A stretch of DNA of 51,033 nucleotides from Verrucomicrobiota bacterium (GTDB lineage: Bacteria; Verrucomicrobiota; Kiritimatiellia; UBA8416; JABMPJ01). The stretch covers positions 1 through 51,033 of the forward strand of contig JABGQM010000030.1 in assembly GCA_018648805.1 (NCBI GenBank), in the 5' to 3' direction. The notes beneath the pieces are model-generated. The model ran no database searches and was not told the DNA's origin. It saw nothing but the letters and a program-made list of their open reading frames with translations. A program made the translations under genes and the position numbers. Shown here one piece after another: positions 17,865-25,592 of this stretch (positions within the stretch are counted from its first letter, which is position 1; each line of letters starts with the position of its first letter).

Positions 17865-17942
17865 CCGGGCCTCGCGCTCGGCGAGCGCGGGCTACAGGGA
17901 TGCGCATTGTTTGTAGCCCGCTCTCGCCGAGAGCGAGGCCGG
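17865..17942. repeat. REP-like double hairpin, GTAGCCCGC family (full copy)
   Basis: The left arm 17865-17896 and right arm 17912-17942 are inverted copies of a 31-32-nt unit running from CCGGGCCTCGC to GCGGGCTACA. Each arm is itself a small hairpin (GCGCTC/GAGCGC; CGCTCTC/GAGAGCG). It sits exactly between two convergent genes, so it may terminate both. A single copy of the unit is at 25509-25540. Confidence 0.85.
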
Positions 17943-17946
17943 TCAC

Positions 17947-19155
17947 TCACCCGCCCACGCCGCCCACCGCCGCATCCAGCGCTTCCAGCATCCGCTCCTC
18001 CACCGCCTCCCACGCATATTCACGCAGCACATAGGCGCGTCCGGCCTGGCCGAGCGCGCGGCGGGTCTCCGGGCTGCTGAGCAGAAGCTGCAGGGCTTCT
18101 TCGAATTCCGGGTAGGTTTTGAACCAGAGCCCGCCATTGCTGCGCTCGCACTGGAAGCGCAACACCTCGCCGTGCGCATGCACGATGCCCGGGGTGCCGG
18201 CCAGCCAGGCTTCGAGCAGCACGATGCCGAGGCTTTCGTTGACGGAGGGATGACAGAAGGCGAGTGCCCCGGCCATGGCCTCGAATTTCTCGGTTTCGGA
18301 GACAAACCCAACATCAATCACGTGCGGCGCGAGGTCGGGCGGAATCGGAATGTCGCCGCTGCCGGTCATGACCAGCTTGAGGTCGACCGCGTTGCGCGCG
18401 CGGAAGGCTTCCAGGTAGTCGACCAGGATGGGCGTGCCCTTGAGCGGCTCACGGCGCCCCGAATAGAGCAGGTAGGGCCCCGTGATGCGGTGGCGTGCGG
18501 CGAAGGCGCCGGCATCCACGCTGAAGTCGTCGAGGCCCATGCCGACCACGCTGATGACCTGGTGGGCTGCGGGCGGACCATAGAGGCGTTCGGCCAGACG
18601 CCGCTCGGGCTCGGTATTGAACAGGCAGCCCTTGACGGCCGCAAACATATCCTTGAAGGCGGTCAGCAGGGCAAAGGGTTCATCGTGCAGGCAGGGCACG
18701 AGTAGTGTCTTGTGTGGATGCACCTGCGCGGCGTGATAGATCAGCCCGAAGAGGTAGGGCCCCGTGACGATCACATCGTACTGCTCGCCCGCCTCGGCCA
18801 GGTGGCTGCACAGGGCGCGGCTGTTGACGTTGTTGCGCAGCCACGCCTGCTCATCCTCGCGCGAGACGCGTACCCCGGCGCTGATGCGGTTCTGCACGGA
18901 GAGGAATACCTCGAGATCGCGGTCGCCATCGACCGGAAAGAACTCGACCTCGAGATCGCCCACCTGGCGCCGGCCGGGCTCCAGCTCGTTGGCCCAGGTG
19001 TAGTGACTCGTGGCGCAGGTGGTGAGGATCGTGACCTTGCGGCCGTTGGCGCGCGCCCGCTCGGCCAGGTTGCGCAGGAGGGTTTCGGCCCCACCCACGA
19101 CGGAGCCGTCGGCCAGACGCGGCACGACGAAGGCGATGTGCTCGGCGCGGCCCAT
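17947..19155 (-). CDS. glycosyltransferase family 4 (GT-B fold)
   Basis: A 402-residue GT-B glycosyltransferase. The N-terminal Rossmann domain has GGAETLLRNLAERA near residue 22. The C-terminal domain has LLYSGRREPLKG, the loop HPSVNESLGIVLLEAWLAGTP (an E-x7-E type motif, SVNESLGIVLLEA) and GGLWF. It likely adds a sugar from a nucleotide donor to a cell-surface glycan. Its start codon overlaps the stop of the upstream 147-residue gene by one base (TGATG), so the two are translationally coupled. Acceptor and sugar cannot be read from sequence. Confidence 0.9.
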   Translation of the reverse strand: MGRAEHIAFVVPRLADGSVVGGAETLLRNLAERARANGRKVTILTTCATSHYTWANELEPGRRQVGDLEVEFFPVDGDRDLEVFLSVQNRISAGVRVSREDEQAWLRNNVNSRALCSHLAEAGEQYDVIVTGPYLFGLIYHAAQVHPHKTLLVPCLHDEPFALLTAFKDMFAAVKGCLFNTEPERRLAERLYGPPAAHQVISVVGMGLDDFSVDAGAFAARHRITGPYLLYSGRREPLKGTPILVDYLEAFRARNAVDLKLVMTGSGDIPIPPDLAPHVIDVGFVSETEKFEAMAGALAFCHPSVNESLGIVLLEAWLAGTPGIVHAHGEVLRFQCERSNGGLWFKTYPEFEEALQLLLSSPETRRALGQAGRAYVLREYAWEAVEERMLEALDAAVGGVGG

Positions 19156-19598
19156 CAGTGCTGCTCGCTTTCGAGGTGGGCCAAACGTGTTTCAAGGGAC
19201 TTGATGCGTTGGCGATTTTTTTGCTCGGCGCTCTCGAGGGCAGAAAGCAGGAGCCCATTGATTTGGTTCTGCTGTGTCCAGAGGCGATAGGTGTAGAACT
19301 TGAGCAGTTTCCAAATCAGTGTTTTGAGCACAACCAGGGGTTTGCCGAGACGGGCGCGGCGCTCGACGATCGCGAAATCGTTGATGTCGACCACGAAGGC
19401 TTGGCGCAGACAGGACATGTAGAAGTCAAAGAAATCATCGTCGTTCTGCAGGTTGGTCAGGTTGGATTTCTCGGCGCGTGCCACGCGAGGGTCGGCATAG
19501 GCCCCCTCGGCGCGCTTGCGCTCAACCGTGGCACGAATCTCATCCACAATGGCGCCCGCATCAATCCCGGGTGCGCCTATTTCCAGTGTCTCATTCAT
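19155..19598 (-). CDS. small protein of a surface-polysaccharide operon
   Basis: A 147-residue protein. The start resembles the short helical head (DAGAIVDEIRATVERKRAEGAY) that precedes many O-antigen methyltransferase and glycosyltransferase domains. A hydrophobic-aromatic stretch follows (KTLIWKLLKFYTYRLW, residues 92-107), then a C-terminal coiled coil (ALESAEQKNRQRIKSLETRLAHLESEQ). No enzyme domain follows, so it may be a membrane-associated adaptor. It is coupled to the downstream glycosyltransferase by a one-base overlap. Confidence 0.65.
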   Translation of the reverse strand: MNETLEIGAPGIDAGAIVDEIRATVERKRAEGAYADPRVARAEKSNLTNLQNDDDFFDFYMSCLRQAFVVDINDFAIVERRARLGKPLVVLKTLIWKLLKFYTYRLWTQQNQINGLLLSALESAEQKNRQRIKSLETRLAHLESEQH

Positions 19599-19649
19599 AG
19601 TTCAACCTGCTATCACCTATTTGCAGCGCCTGTCGTTCAGGTCCCCGTT

Positions 19650-19689
19650 CGTAGTTCGGCTGTTCGATTGTTCGATTGTTCGGCTGTTC
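19650..19689 (-). repeat. solo arm of the GAACAGCC octamer family
   Basis: Five contiguous octamers: CGTAGTTC, GGCTGTTC, GATTGTTC, GATTGTTC, GGCTGTTC. On the minus strand this reads as the left arm of the full elements at 41042 and 43937, and even the first bases of their core (AACGGGG) are retained. The rest of the core and the second arm are absent. It lies between the hydrolase stop and the start of the 147-residue gene. Confidence 0.88.
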
Positions 19690-19699
19690 CCTTTTCCCC

Positions 19700-20329
19700 C
19701 TAATCCCCCTGCATAAAGAAATTCGTCCGCTTCTCCTGTCCGATTGTGCTCGCGGGACCATGCCCGGGCAGCACGCGCGTGGGGTCGGGCAGTGCTCTGA
19801 GCTTCTGTAGCGACGCCGAGAGGATACGACTGTCGCCGCCGGGCAGGTCGGTGCGCCCGACCGAGCCGGCGAAAAGGGTGTCGCCGGTGATGAGTGTGCC
19901 ACTCTCTTCGAAATAGAGGCAGACCCCACCGGGGGTATGGCCGGGGGTTTCGATGATGCTGAAGGCGAGGCCGGCGTACTGGTAGAGTGTGGCTTCACTA
20001 AAATCGATCCGTTCACCCGCCGGGTGGCGTGGGGCCGTGTTGAAGATGGGAGGCAGGATATTGGCGTCCGTAAAAGCCCACGCCCAATCGGCCGCATGCA
20101 TCGCCACCGGGGCGGGCATGGCATCGTGCAGGGCGGCCAGACCGGAGACGTGGTCGCAGTGGCCGTGCGTCATGAGATAGGCCGCCACGGTCAGGTTCCG
20201 TGCGCGCAGCGTGGCCAGAATGACCTCCGCATCCTCGCCCGGATCGACCACAAGCGCCTGCCCGTCGCTGCCCGTACAGACAAAGCAGTTCACCCCAAAT
20301 TGGCCCACAACAATGGTTTCAATGTTCAT
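19700..20329 (-). CDS. metallo-beta-lactamase-fold hydrolase, glyoxalase II-like
   Basis: A 209-residue protein with the full metal-binding set: THGHCDH near residue 54, a downstream GHT (ETPGHTPGG), GDTLFAGSVGR and PGHGP. These are the HxHxDH, H, D and H ligands of a two-metal hydrolase. The short length without the glyoxalase II C-terminal domain matches the YcbL/GloC type, which can hydrolyse S-lactoylglutathione or related thioesters. Substrate is inferred. It is upstream of the polysaccharide genes on the same strand but separated by a solo repeat arm. Confidence 0.9.
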   Translation of the reverse strand: MNIETIVVGQFGVNCFVCTGSDGQALVVDPGEDAEVILATLRARNLTVAAYLMTHGHCDHVSGLAALHDAMPAPVAMHAADWAWAFTDANILPPIFNTAPRHPAGERIDFSEATLYQYAGLAFSIIETPGHTPGGVCLYFEESGTLITGDTLFAGSVGRTDLPGGDSRILSASLQKLRALPDPTRVLPGHGPASTIGQEKRTNFFMQGD

Positions 20330-20371
20330 TCTGTCTCAAGACTCATTCTGACAATACCCTCTGAAATATGA

Positions 20372-20509
20372 TTCAATATCCAATATCCAACAAGGAATGT
20401 CCAATGATCAAGTGCGTGCTGTGTGTGAATGTTGTGACCGGGGAGCTTTCATTCGCGTTAGACGCTCACTTGGACATTGGGAGTTCCGTGTTGACTGTTG
20501 GATATTGAA
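20372..20509. repeat. inverted-repeat element, CAATATCC word family (copy 2)
   Basis: The left arm 20372-20414 reads TTCAATATCCAATATCCAAC and continues with AAGGAATGTCC. The right arm 20467-20509 is the same length (43 nt) with about 34 complementary positions. The core contains partly complementary GTGAATG and CATTCGC but shares no sequence with the core of copy 1. It precedes coaB by 54 nt. Confidence 0.9.
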
Positions 20510-20563
20510 GGAGCCGAATCGTACAGGTTTGTTTCCCCATATGCAATCTGCTAGGGTGGACAC

Positions 20564-21202
20564 ATGAACATCCTTGTAACAGCAGGGCCGACACGCGAGG
20601 CGTTGGATCCGGTGCGGTTCCTCAGCAACCGCTCCTCGGGGCGCATGGGCTATGCGATTGCAGCGGCCGCGGCACAGGCCGGTCACGCCGTGCGCCTGAT
20701 CTCCGGTCCGGTGGCGCTGGAGACGCCCGCCGGCGTGGAACGTATCGACGTGGTATCGGCGCAGGCGATGGCCGACGCGGTGCAGGCGCATGTGACGTGG
20801 TGTGAGGCCCTGGTCATGGCCGCGGCCGTGGCGGACTGGCGCCCGGCAACGGTGAGCCCCGCCAAGCTCAAGAAGCACGCCGGCACGCTGACACTCGAGT
20901 TGGAGCGCACCCCGGACATCCTCGCTTCGGTCCAACCCCTTAAAGGGGCGCGCATCTACGTCGGCTTTGCCGCCGAGACGGGTGACCCGGAAGCCGAGGC
21001 CCGGCGCAAGCTGGCCGCCAAGGGGCTCGACCTGATCGTGGCCAACGACGTCAGCAGGCCTGACGCCGGCTTCGAGGTGGCCACCAACGCCGTGATGCTA
21101 ATCGACTCCGACGGCAGCCTGCGCCAGATCGAAACCGCGCCCAAAGCCGAGATCGCATCCGAGCTCGTGACCTGGATCGAGGCCCGAGCCAAGCAAGCCT
21201 AG
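20564..21202 (+). CDS. coaB: phosphopantothenate-cysteine ligase, standalone CoaB domain
   Basis: A 212-residue protein equal to the C-terminal half of bifunctional CoaBC. It opens with the diagnostic LVTAGPTREALDPVRFLSNRSSG, followed by MAAAVADWRP, the conserved lysine in AKLKK, FAAET and IVANDV. It joins cysteine to 4'-phosphopantothenate in coenzyme A synthesis. The decarboxylase CoaC half is missing, so it must be encoded elsewhere. The ATG is preceded by AGGGTGGA at short spacing. A -10-like TAGGGT overlaps this site, so a leaderless message is possible but not favoured. Confidence 0.93.
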   Translation: MNILVTAGPTREALDPVRFLSNRSSGRMGYAIAAAAAQAGHAVRLISGPVALETPAGVERIDVVSAQAMADAVQAHVTWCEALVMAAAVADWRPATVSPAKLKKHAGTLTLELERTPDILASVQPLKGARIYVGFAAETGDPEAEARRKLAAKGLDLIVANDVSRPDAGFEVATNAVMLIDSDGSLRQIETAPKAEIASELVTWIEARAKQA

Positions 21203-21254
21203 CGTCCACCTGTCCAACTGGCAGCTCGATGTCCGGCCGCCCTGCCCGAGAAGC

Positions 21255-22688
21255 CTACCACCCCTTTTCGGATGCAGACGCGGGGCCAATCAGCTCGTCT
21301 GCTCTGATTATTCTGAAGAAATATCCGCTCCTCGCGACGGTCTCGGTCGCACTTGACCGAGTCAGTAGAACTTTGAGAATGGTCCTGCTCGGATACTTCT
21401 GTTGTAGCGCCGCGACTTTCTTGTCGGTCTGGCTGATGATCTCGCCCGGCACCGTACCAAGAAGGTACTTCATTTCGCACAGCACGAGAACTTTATCACT
21501 GCGCTCGTAGAGCAGATCGATCTGAACACCTGGAGCGTTTAGGTTCTTGCGCTGGAAGAATGGCCCGACGCGGTAGGGAATGCCTTCGAACCCGAGGATC
21601 CGACTGATTTCTCGATGGTGCTGCATGCATAGATATTCGAATGACCTACCGAGCCAGGAACGGTAGGATGGCGAGGACATCAGGGCACGGAATTGCGTCC
21701 CCGGCATGGTTTGGGTCCGCTGCTCGCCTCTAATTATCGCCGTGTAGAATCTCACGTAGGCGTCAATCAGGACATATTTCAATAGCTTTGAGTTGTCGGG
21801 CTTGTCAAAAGGGATCATGGCATGCAAGAAGCCGGCGGATTCTAGATCGTCGAGTTGGCGACTCAGCGAGCCCCCGGCGGCAATACCAAGCTCGGCAGCG
21901 ATCCTACTGACGGTAAGACCGTAGGGATTGTCCGACAACAGACGGATGATTCTACGGTAGATGGGCTTCTTCCCAAAGTGGCTGGCGAAGAGGCGGTCGT
22001 ATTCTGTTTGGAAAAAGCCGGAGGGAGAGAAGGCGAGGCCTTCGATGGCGTCGTAGACGCTTGGATGCTCGGCCACAAGTTCAAGGTACTTCGGAATTCC
22101 CCCCACGAGCATGGCTGTCTCGAGAATCTCATCAGTTCCCTTTTCTGGGAAGAATTGTGCGATCTCATGCAGCTGAAGAGCGCGAAGATTGAGCTCGTAG
22201 TCGGTTCTGCCGTATAGTGCACTTGATTTCAGCACCTTGCTTTTCATGAAAGAGGCAATGGAGCCGCAAAGGATCAGTGTTACTTCTGGATTTCTCGACA
22301 GGTAGCGCTCCCAGATCATTTTGACAACAGAAACCAGTTCATTCTGGTAGTTCGCAATCCACTGAAACTCATCAAGGACGATGACCCACTGTCCGTGGGC
22401 TGTCAGATCGCGCAGAAGGATCAGAGCTTCCTGCCAGTTGGAAATTTGTTTGCGCTCCGTGCCCGTCTGCTCGGCGAGCTGAAACAGAAAGTTCCTGATC
22501 TGCTTCTGCTTGGATTGTCCCTCCAAGCCTTCAAAGCTGAGCAAATTCCTTCCTTGGGTGGCTTGGCGAATGAGCTCACTCTTTCCCACGCGCCGCCTTC
22601 CGTATATCACGGCAATGCAGGGCCGCGGCCGCTCTATGAGCGCTTCAAGCTGTTCTTTCTCTACCTTCCTGCCAAAAAACGTCTTCAC
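21255..22688 (-). CDS. AAA ATPase with C-terminal DUF234/PD-(D/E)xK-type domain
   Basis: A 477-residue protein of the archaeal-type ATPase family. It has Walker A GRRRVGKS (residues 30-37), Walker B VIVLDEFQW (102-110), a winged-helix region after residue 240 (GLTVSRIAAELGIAAG), and a C-terminal DUF234-like domain. In that domain, QIDLLYER and VLCEMKY give the D and ExK positions of a nuclease fold. Members are common in archaea and sporadic in bacteria; their function is unsettled, with proposals including mobile-element or defence roles. The gene looks less GC-rich than its neighbours, and a long AT-rich divergent promoter region follows, suggesting lateral acquisition. Confidence 0.85.
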   Translation of the reverse strand: MKTFFGRKVEKEQLEALIERPRPCIAVIYGRRRVGKSELIRQATQGRNLLSFEGLEGQSKQKQIRNFLFQLAEQTGTERKQISNWQEALILLRDLTAHGQWVIVLDEFQWIANYQNELVSVVKMIWERYLSRNPEVTLILCGSIASFMKSKVLKSSALYGRTDYELNLRALQLHEIAQFFPEKGTDEILETAMLVGGIPKYLELVAEHPSVYDAIEGLAFSPSGFFQTEYDRLFASHFGKKPIYRRIIRLLSDNPYGLTVSRIAAELGIAAGGSLSRQLDDLESAGFLHAMIPFDKPDNSKLLKYVLIDAYVRFYTAIIRGEQRTQTMPGTQFRALMSSPSYRSWLGRSFEYLCMQHHREISRILGFEGIPYRVGPFFQRKNLNAPGVQIDLLYERSDKVLVLCEMKYLLGTVPGEIISQTDKKVAALQQKYPSRTILKVLLTRSSATETVARSGYFFRIIRADELIGPASASEKGW

Positions 22689-22719
22689 AATAACCGCCCT
22701 ATAGTCGCTTTGTGATGTG

Positions 22720-22804
22720 TAATATGCCGAAAGCTTGAAGGCATATCAAGTGATAAGTCATTGTTTTGTCATATAGCCACCCGCGTTCTCATAATATGCC
22801 AAAA
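22720..22804 (-). promoter_or_regulatory. repeated ATATGCC motifs upstream of the ATPase gene
   Basis: TAATATGCC occurs at 22720 and again at 22792, and the inverted form GGCATAT is at 22740-22746, making a 7-bp inverted repeat with an 11-nt loop with the first. The minus-strand direct copies read TTCGGCATATTA and TTTGGCATATTA. They lie 30-115 nt upstream of the ATPase start, the normal place for operators. Confidence 0.5.
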
Positions 22805-22826
22805 CGTTAGGCAGAATCCCGATGCT

Positions 22827-22856
22827 ATGCGTTTTGCGAGACATCGCAAAACGCAT
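22827..22856. promoter_or_regulatory. perfect 13-bp inverted repeat with 4-nt spacer
   Basis: ATGCGTTTTGCGA (22827-22839), GACA, then its exact complement (22844-22856). It ends 9 nt before the -35 box of the ribbon-helix-helix gene and lies between two divergent genes, so it is not at a transcript end. An operator or a recombination site is more likely than a terminator. Confidence 0.7.
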
Positions 22857-22865
22857 TCGCCCTGC

Positions 22866-22894
22866 TTGACATAGTGATGGAAATCCTACATTAT
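22866..22894 (+). promoter_or_regulatory. promoter of the ribbon-helix-helix gene
   Basis: A perfect TTGACA at 22866-22871, a 17-nt spacer, and CATTAT at 22889-22894, 28 nt before the start codon. AAGGAGG follows at 22909-22915. Confidence 0.65.
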
Positions 22895-22922
22895 GACAGT
22901 GCGGCTTTAAGGAGGTTCTATC

Positions 22923-23171
22923 ATGGCTGTAATGAGCATACGGATTGACGACAACAAGCGAAAGCTCTTGAAGGTGATTGCATCGGCCGAAGGTCGAAGC
23001 ATTACCTCTCTGGTCTGTGAGTTATTGGATGAGTATGTGGCTCGCAAGAAATCTACGCTGGCCGACTATTCCCAGAACCGCGAAGGACAAGCCCTGATGA
23101 AGGTGTCCGAGGCCGCTTTCGCAGAGTGGGACAACGATGAGGATGCGGTGTGTGACTCGTTGTGTCACTAG
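22923..23171 (+). CDS. ribbon-helix-helix protein, orphan antitoxin-like
   Basis: An 82-residue protein. Residues 4-45 (MSIRIDDNKRKLLKVIASAEGRSITSLVCELLDEYV) match the beta-strand and two helices of CopG/Arc-type DNA-binding antitoxins. The C-terminal 35 residues are acidic (EWDNDEDAV), as expected for a toxin-binding tail. An ideal ribosome-binding site precedes it. No intact toxin gene follows: after a second GGGAGGTG at 23172 the next 200 nt has no ATG- or GTG-started frame of usable size. It may regulate its own promoter through the inverted repeat upstream. Confidence 0.75.
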   Translation: MAVMSIRIDDNKRKLLKVIASAEGRSITSLVCELLDEYVARKKSTLADYSQNREGQALMKVSEAAFAEWDNDEDAVCDSLCH

Positions 23172-23304
23172 GGAGGTGTAATTGTCGTTGATCCATCACA
23201 GATCTCTGCAACGCCTCAGCGCCCGTCCTCGCCAGCACAATGTCATAGGTTAAGACGTGAGCCCTCCGATCACGGATTCGCGAGACCGTGGGCGTCTTCT
23301 GGTG

Positions 23305-23345
23305 AAAAAAGCCGCCGGCGATCGGACAGACCGACTACCGGCGGC
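23305..23345 (-). terminator. Rho-independent terminator of the Ig-like secreted protein gene
   Basis: Stem CCGGCGGC (23338-23345) with GCCGCCGG (23311-23318), an extra inner TCGG/CCGA pair, then six T on the minus strand (A run at 23305-23310). It lies 37 nt after the stop codon of the minus-strand gene. Confidence 0.85.
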
Positions 23346-23381
23346 GAAGTTGATCCGCCCATCATCGAGCGGCGCTGAGAC

Positions 23382-25325
23382 CTATCTGAGTGTGATCACG
23401 GTCCCGAGGGGAATAGGGTCGCCGACCTTGTCGAACTGGATACCGCCAAACTCAGCCCAACTTGAAATCCAAGCAAATGTCCCTTGAATCTTGCCGGTTT
23501 CATCTGCCGTAACACCGAAGAAGTCTACATCGCCTTCTTCCTCATCACCGGAGCCGTCATCCTGCGCCTGAGGGTTGCCGCCATCGAACCCATCGACGGA
23601 GAAACTAGCATGCTTGTAAGTCCCATTTTTCGTGGAGTAGCAGATGATGTCGTAGACCGCGCCTGGAACCAGGTCCGTCAGAGTCCATGTGCAAGAAGCA
23701 GCGGAATTCATCCAGAACATGTTCCCGCGCAATGGAGTGCTTAGACCACCTTCCTGATTACCATATCCCGCAAAAGCAGCTAGCGTAGTGTTAAACGTGA
23801 AGATTCCACTTCCCGTATCGATAGTTGAACTTTGTCCGGAGCCATTCATCGTAAGCTTATGCCATGGGCCAACCTGCCCGGGAATCGAGGGTCCGTCGGC
23901 GTGGATGGGTTCACCCGATTGGACACCGCCAGCCGAGTCAAAATCAATGCTCACCACCGTCGGCGTCTTCCCCGTCGTAAAGCGCCAGGTAACAGCGTCG
24001 TCTATGCCGCCGAAGTCGACCGGGGTCGGCAGCCCCTGGTCCTTGATCGCACCAGGTGTGATCTCTACGTAGTAGTCGGTGAAGGGGGCCAGAGCGTTGG
24101 TCGGATTGATCGTGACATTTGTGCCACTAACCGTGACGTAGCCAGATGTAACATCGATCGTCTCGAAAATGCTCCCACCGCTCTCCTTGATTACGATGCT
24201 CCCGATCCCCTCCTGGACGGGTTCATCGAAGGTGATGACGAGATCGGCAGTCGGCACCACGTCGGTCGCGTTGTTGGTTGGCACCAGCGTCGTGTAGTCC
24301 GGCGGGGTCGTGTCGGGAGGCACGGTCGTGAAGCTCCATGTAGTATCGTCGGCTATGCCGCCGAAGGCAACGGGTGTCGCAGCGTAATCTTTGATGGCGC
24401 CGCTACCGATCTCTACATAGTAGTTGGTGCCGTAGCCCAGGTCGCTGGAAGGATTGATCGTCACAACCGCACCACTGAGCGTGACGTTGGCTGCTGTCAC
24501 ATCAATCGTTTCAACAACACCTCCGCCGATCTTCTCTTTGATGACGATATTGCCAATGCCCTTCTGGACAGTTTCATCAAACGTGATCGCCAGATCGGTG
24601 TCCGCTGCTACTCCTGTCGCGCCGTTCGTGGGGCTGAGCGCCGTATAGCCCGGTGCGGTGGTGTTGGAGCTGGCGGTCAGTTCCGCGACCTGTATGCCGG
24701 TAACTCTGGCCTCACCGCCTCCTATTGAATCGAAGGTTCCGCTGATATGGCCGGAGCCGTCTGCCACCCAGCTCAAGAAGTCTCCATCCCCTTCCGAATC
24801 GAGCGTCACGGGATTTCCGCTGTTGTAACCTGGAATGGCAAACCGCGCCGTGCTGTTATCTGGAGGGGTTCGTGCCGTGCCGTAAAAGATAATGTCGTAG
24901 GCTTTCCCCTCCGTGAGCCCTTCAATCCGCCACGGAACCGCGCCGAGGTATCGGGCAGGATTGTTGACGTAGGAGTAGCGGCTGCGCACGTTGGGTGTAG
25001 TGCCACCATTCCAGGCCCAGGTCTGTGCCGCGCCACCTACGTTCCATCGGAAGGTCACGGTAGGGGTGCCCGATGTGGCCGACTCTTCAGAGGAGACGTT
25101 TCCATTGAGATTGGCCCAGGCTTGACCCACCCACCCTGTTATCTGCAGCCCGTCGGTGTGGGTGACATCTCCGACTTGATCCACATTCTTGAACTCGAAC
25201 GCGGCAATGGGCGTGCCTAGACTCTCCGTCACCTGCGCATTCACCGCCCCAGCCGTCAACCCCACAATCGCCACTGCCACGAGGGCAACCGCCCACACGT
25301 TTGTGATTTGCTTTCTTGTCATCAT
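23382..25325 (-). CDS. secreted protein with two Ig-like (Big_5/SbsA-type) domains
   Basis: A 647-residue protein starting at ATG 25325 (second ATG at 25322) after AAGGAGG. A clear signal peptide ends near AVNA-QV. Residues 30-210 form a beta-rich module with a DGDFLSW segment. Two tandem domains follow (about 215-320 and 325-430), both with TxPxYTxLxPTNxATxV, DLxITFDExVQxGIGxIVIKE and FxTxVxFGGIxDxxTWxFTT, typical of SbsA-type Ig-like domains. The C-terminal module (450-647) resembles the first one, with GDVDFFGVTADETGKIQGTF. A function in surface or glycan binding is inferred. It is divergently controlled by the neighbouring AraC-type regulator's probable operator. Confidence 0.85.
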   Translation of the reverse strand: MMTRKQITNVWAVALVAVAIVGLTAGAVNAQVTESLGTPIAAFEFKNVDQVGDVTHTDGLQITGWVGQAWANLNGNVSSEESATSGTPTVTFRWNVGGAAQTWAWNGGTTPNVRSRYSYVNNPARYLGAVPWRIEGLTEGKAYDIIFYGTARTPPDNSTARFAIPGYNSGNPVTLDSEGDGDFLSWVADGSGHISGTFDSIGGGEARVTGIQVAELTASSNTTAPGYTALSPTNGATGVAADTDLAITFDETVQKGIGNIVIKEKIGGGVVETIDVTAANVTLSGAVVTINPSSDLGYGTNYYVEIGSGAIKDYAATPVAFGGIADDTTWSFTTVPPDTTPPDYTTLVPTNNATDVVPTADLVITFDEPVQEGIGSIVIKESGGSIFETIDVTSGYVTVSGTNVTINPTNALAPFTDYYVEITPGAIKDQGLPTPVDFGGIDDAVTWRFTTGKTPTVVSIDFDSAGGVQSGEPIHADGPSIPGQVGPWHKLTMNGSGQSSTIDTGSGIFTFNTTLAAFAGYGNQEGGLSTPLRGNMFWMNSAASCTWTLTDLVPGAVYDIICYSTKNGTYKHASFSVDGFDGGNPQAQDDGSGDEEEGDVDFFGVTADETGKIQGTFAWISSWAEFGGIQFDKVGDPIPLGTVITLR

Positions 25326-25384
25326 CTCTCGCCTCCTTTTGGATGTTGCGGGCTGCGTCCAAAACACATCCCATCTACCTGTTT

Positions 25385-25454
25385 AGAATACCACAACCCC
25401 TCCGGGGGGGGGGCATACTGCAATGTTGCGACACAGTTCTAAGGTATTGCGACA
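25385..25454 (-). promoter_or_regulatory. probable AraC-type operator and promoter of the secreted protein gene
   Basis: On the minus strand TGTCGCAA occurs twice, at 25447-25454 and 25426-25433. The two starts are exactly 21 bp apart, two helical turns, which is the spacing of direct half-sites bound by AraC-family proteins. A -10-like TATTCT is at 25385-25390, placing the nearer half-site about 50 bp before the likely transcription start. The regulator encoded next door is an AraC-type protein. Confidence 0.6.
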
Positions 25455-25508
25455 GAAAAGAGGGCGGGGTAGGGGGCGGATGGAGTGGGGGCCACATCCA
25501 GCGCATCC

Positions 25509-25540
25509 CTGTAGCCCGCGCTCGCCGAGCGCGAGGCCGG
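25509..25540. repeat. single unit of the GTAGCCCGC REP-like family
   Basis: CTGTAGCCCGCGCTCGCC and its continuation GAGCGCGAGGCCGG match the right arm of the double element at 17912-17942. No inverted partner is present. It lies downstream of the regulator gene on the minus strand. Confidence 0.85.
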
Positions 25541-25592
25541 GAGGATGGAGGCCTGGCGGGCGCCATCCTCAAAGCGCGGCAAGCGGGAGTGA

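Noticed and set aside
20529..20563. Leaderless promoter for coaB (TTGTTT, 17-nt spacer, TAGGGT, start codon at about +1)
   Set aside because: The -10 box is poor and the same bases make a plausible ribosome-binding site, so an ordinary leader from further upstream is equally likely.
22801..22856. Possible integron attC site (AACGTTAGGC followed by a hairpin)
   Set aside because: GTTAGGC fits the core-site pattern, but no matching inverse core (GCCTAAC type) lies at the right distance, and there is no integrase or cassette array nearby.
23172..23381. Toxin gene expected after the ribbon-helix-helix gene
   Set aside because: A ribosome-binding-site-like GGGAGGTG is present, but the following frames have no ATG or GTG start and are short or run into the terminator. 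No toxin family could be recognised.
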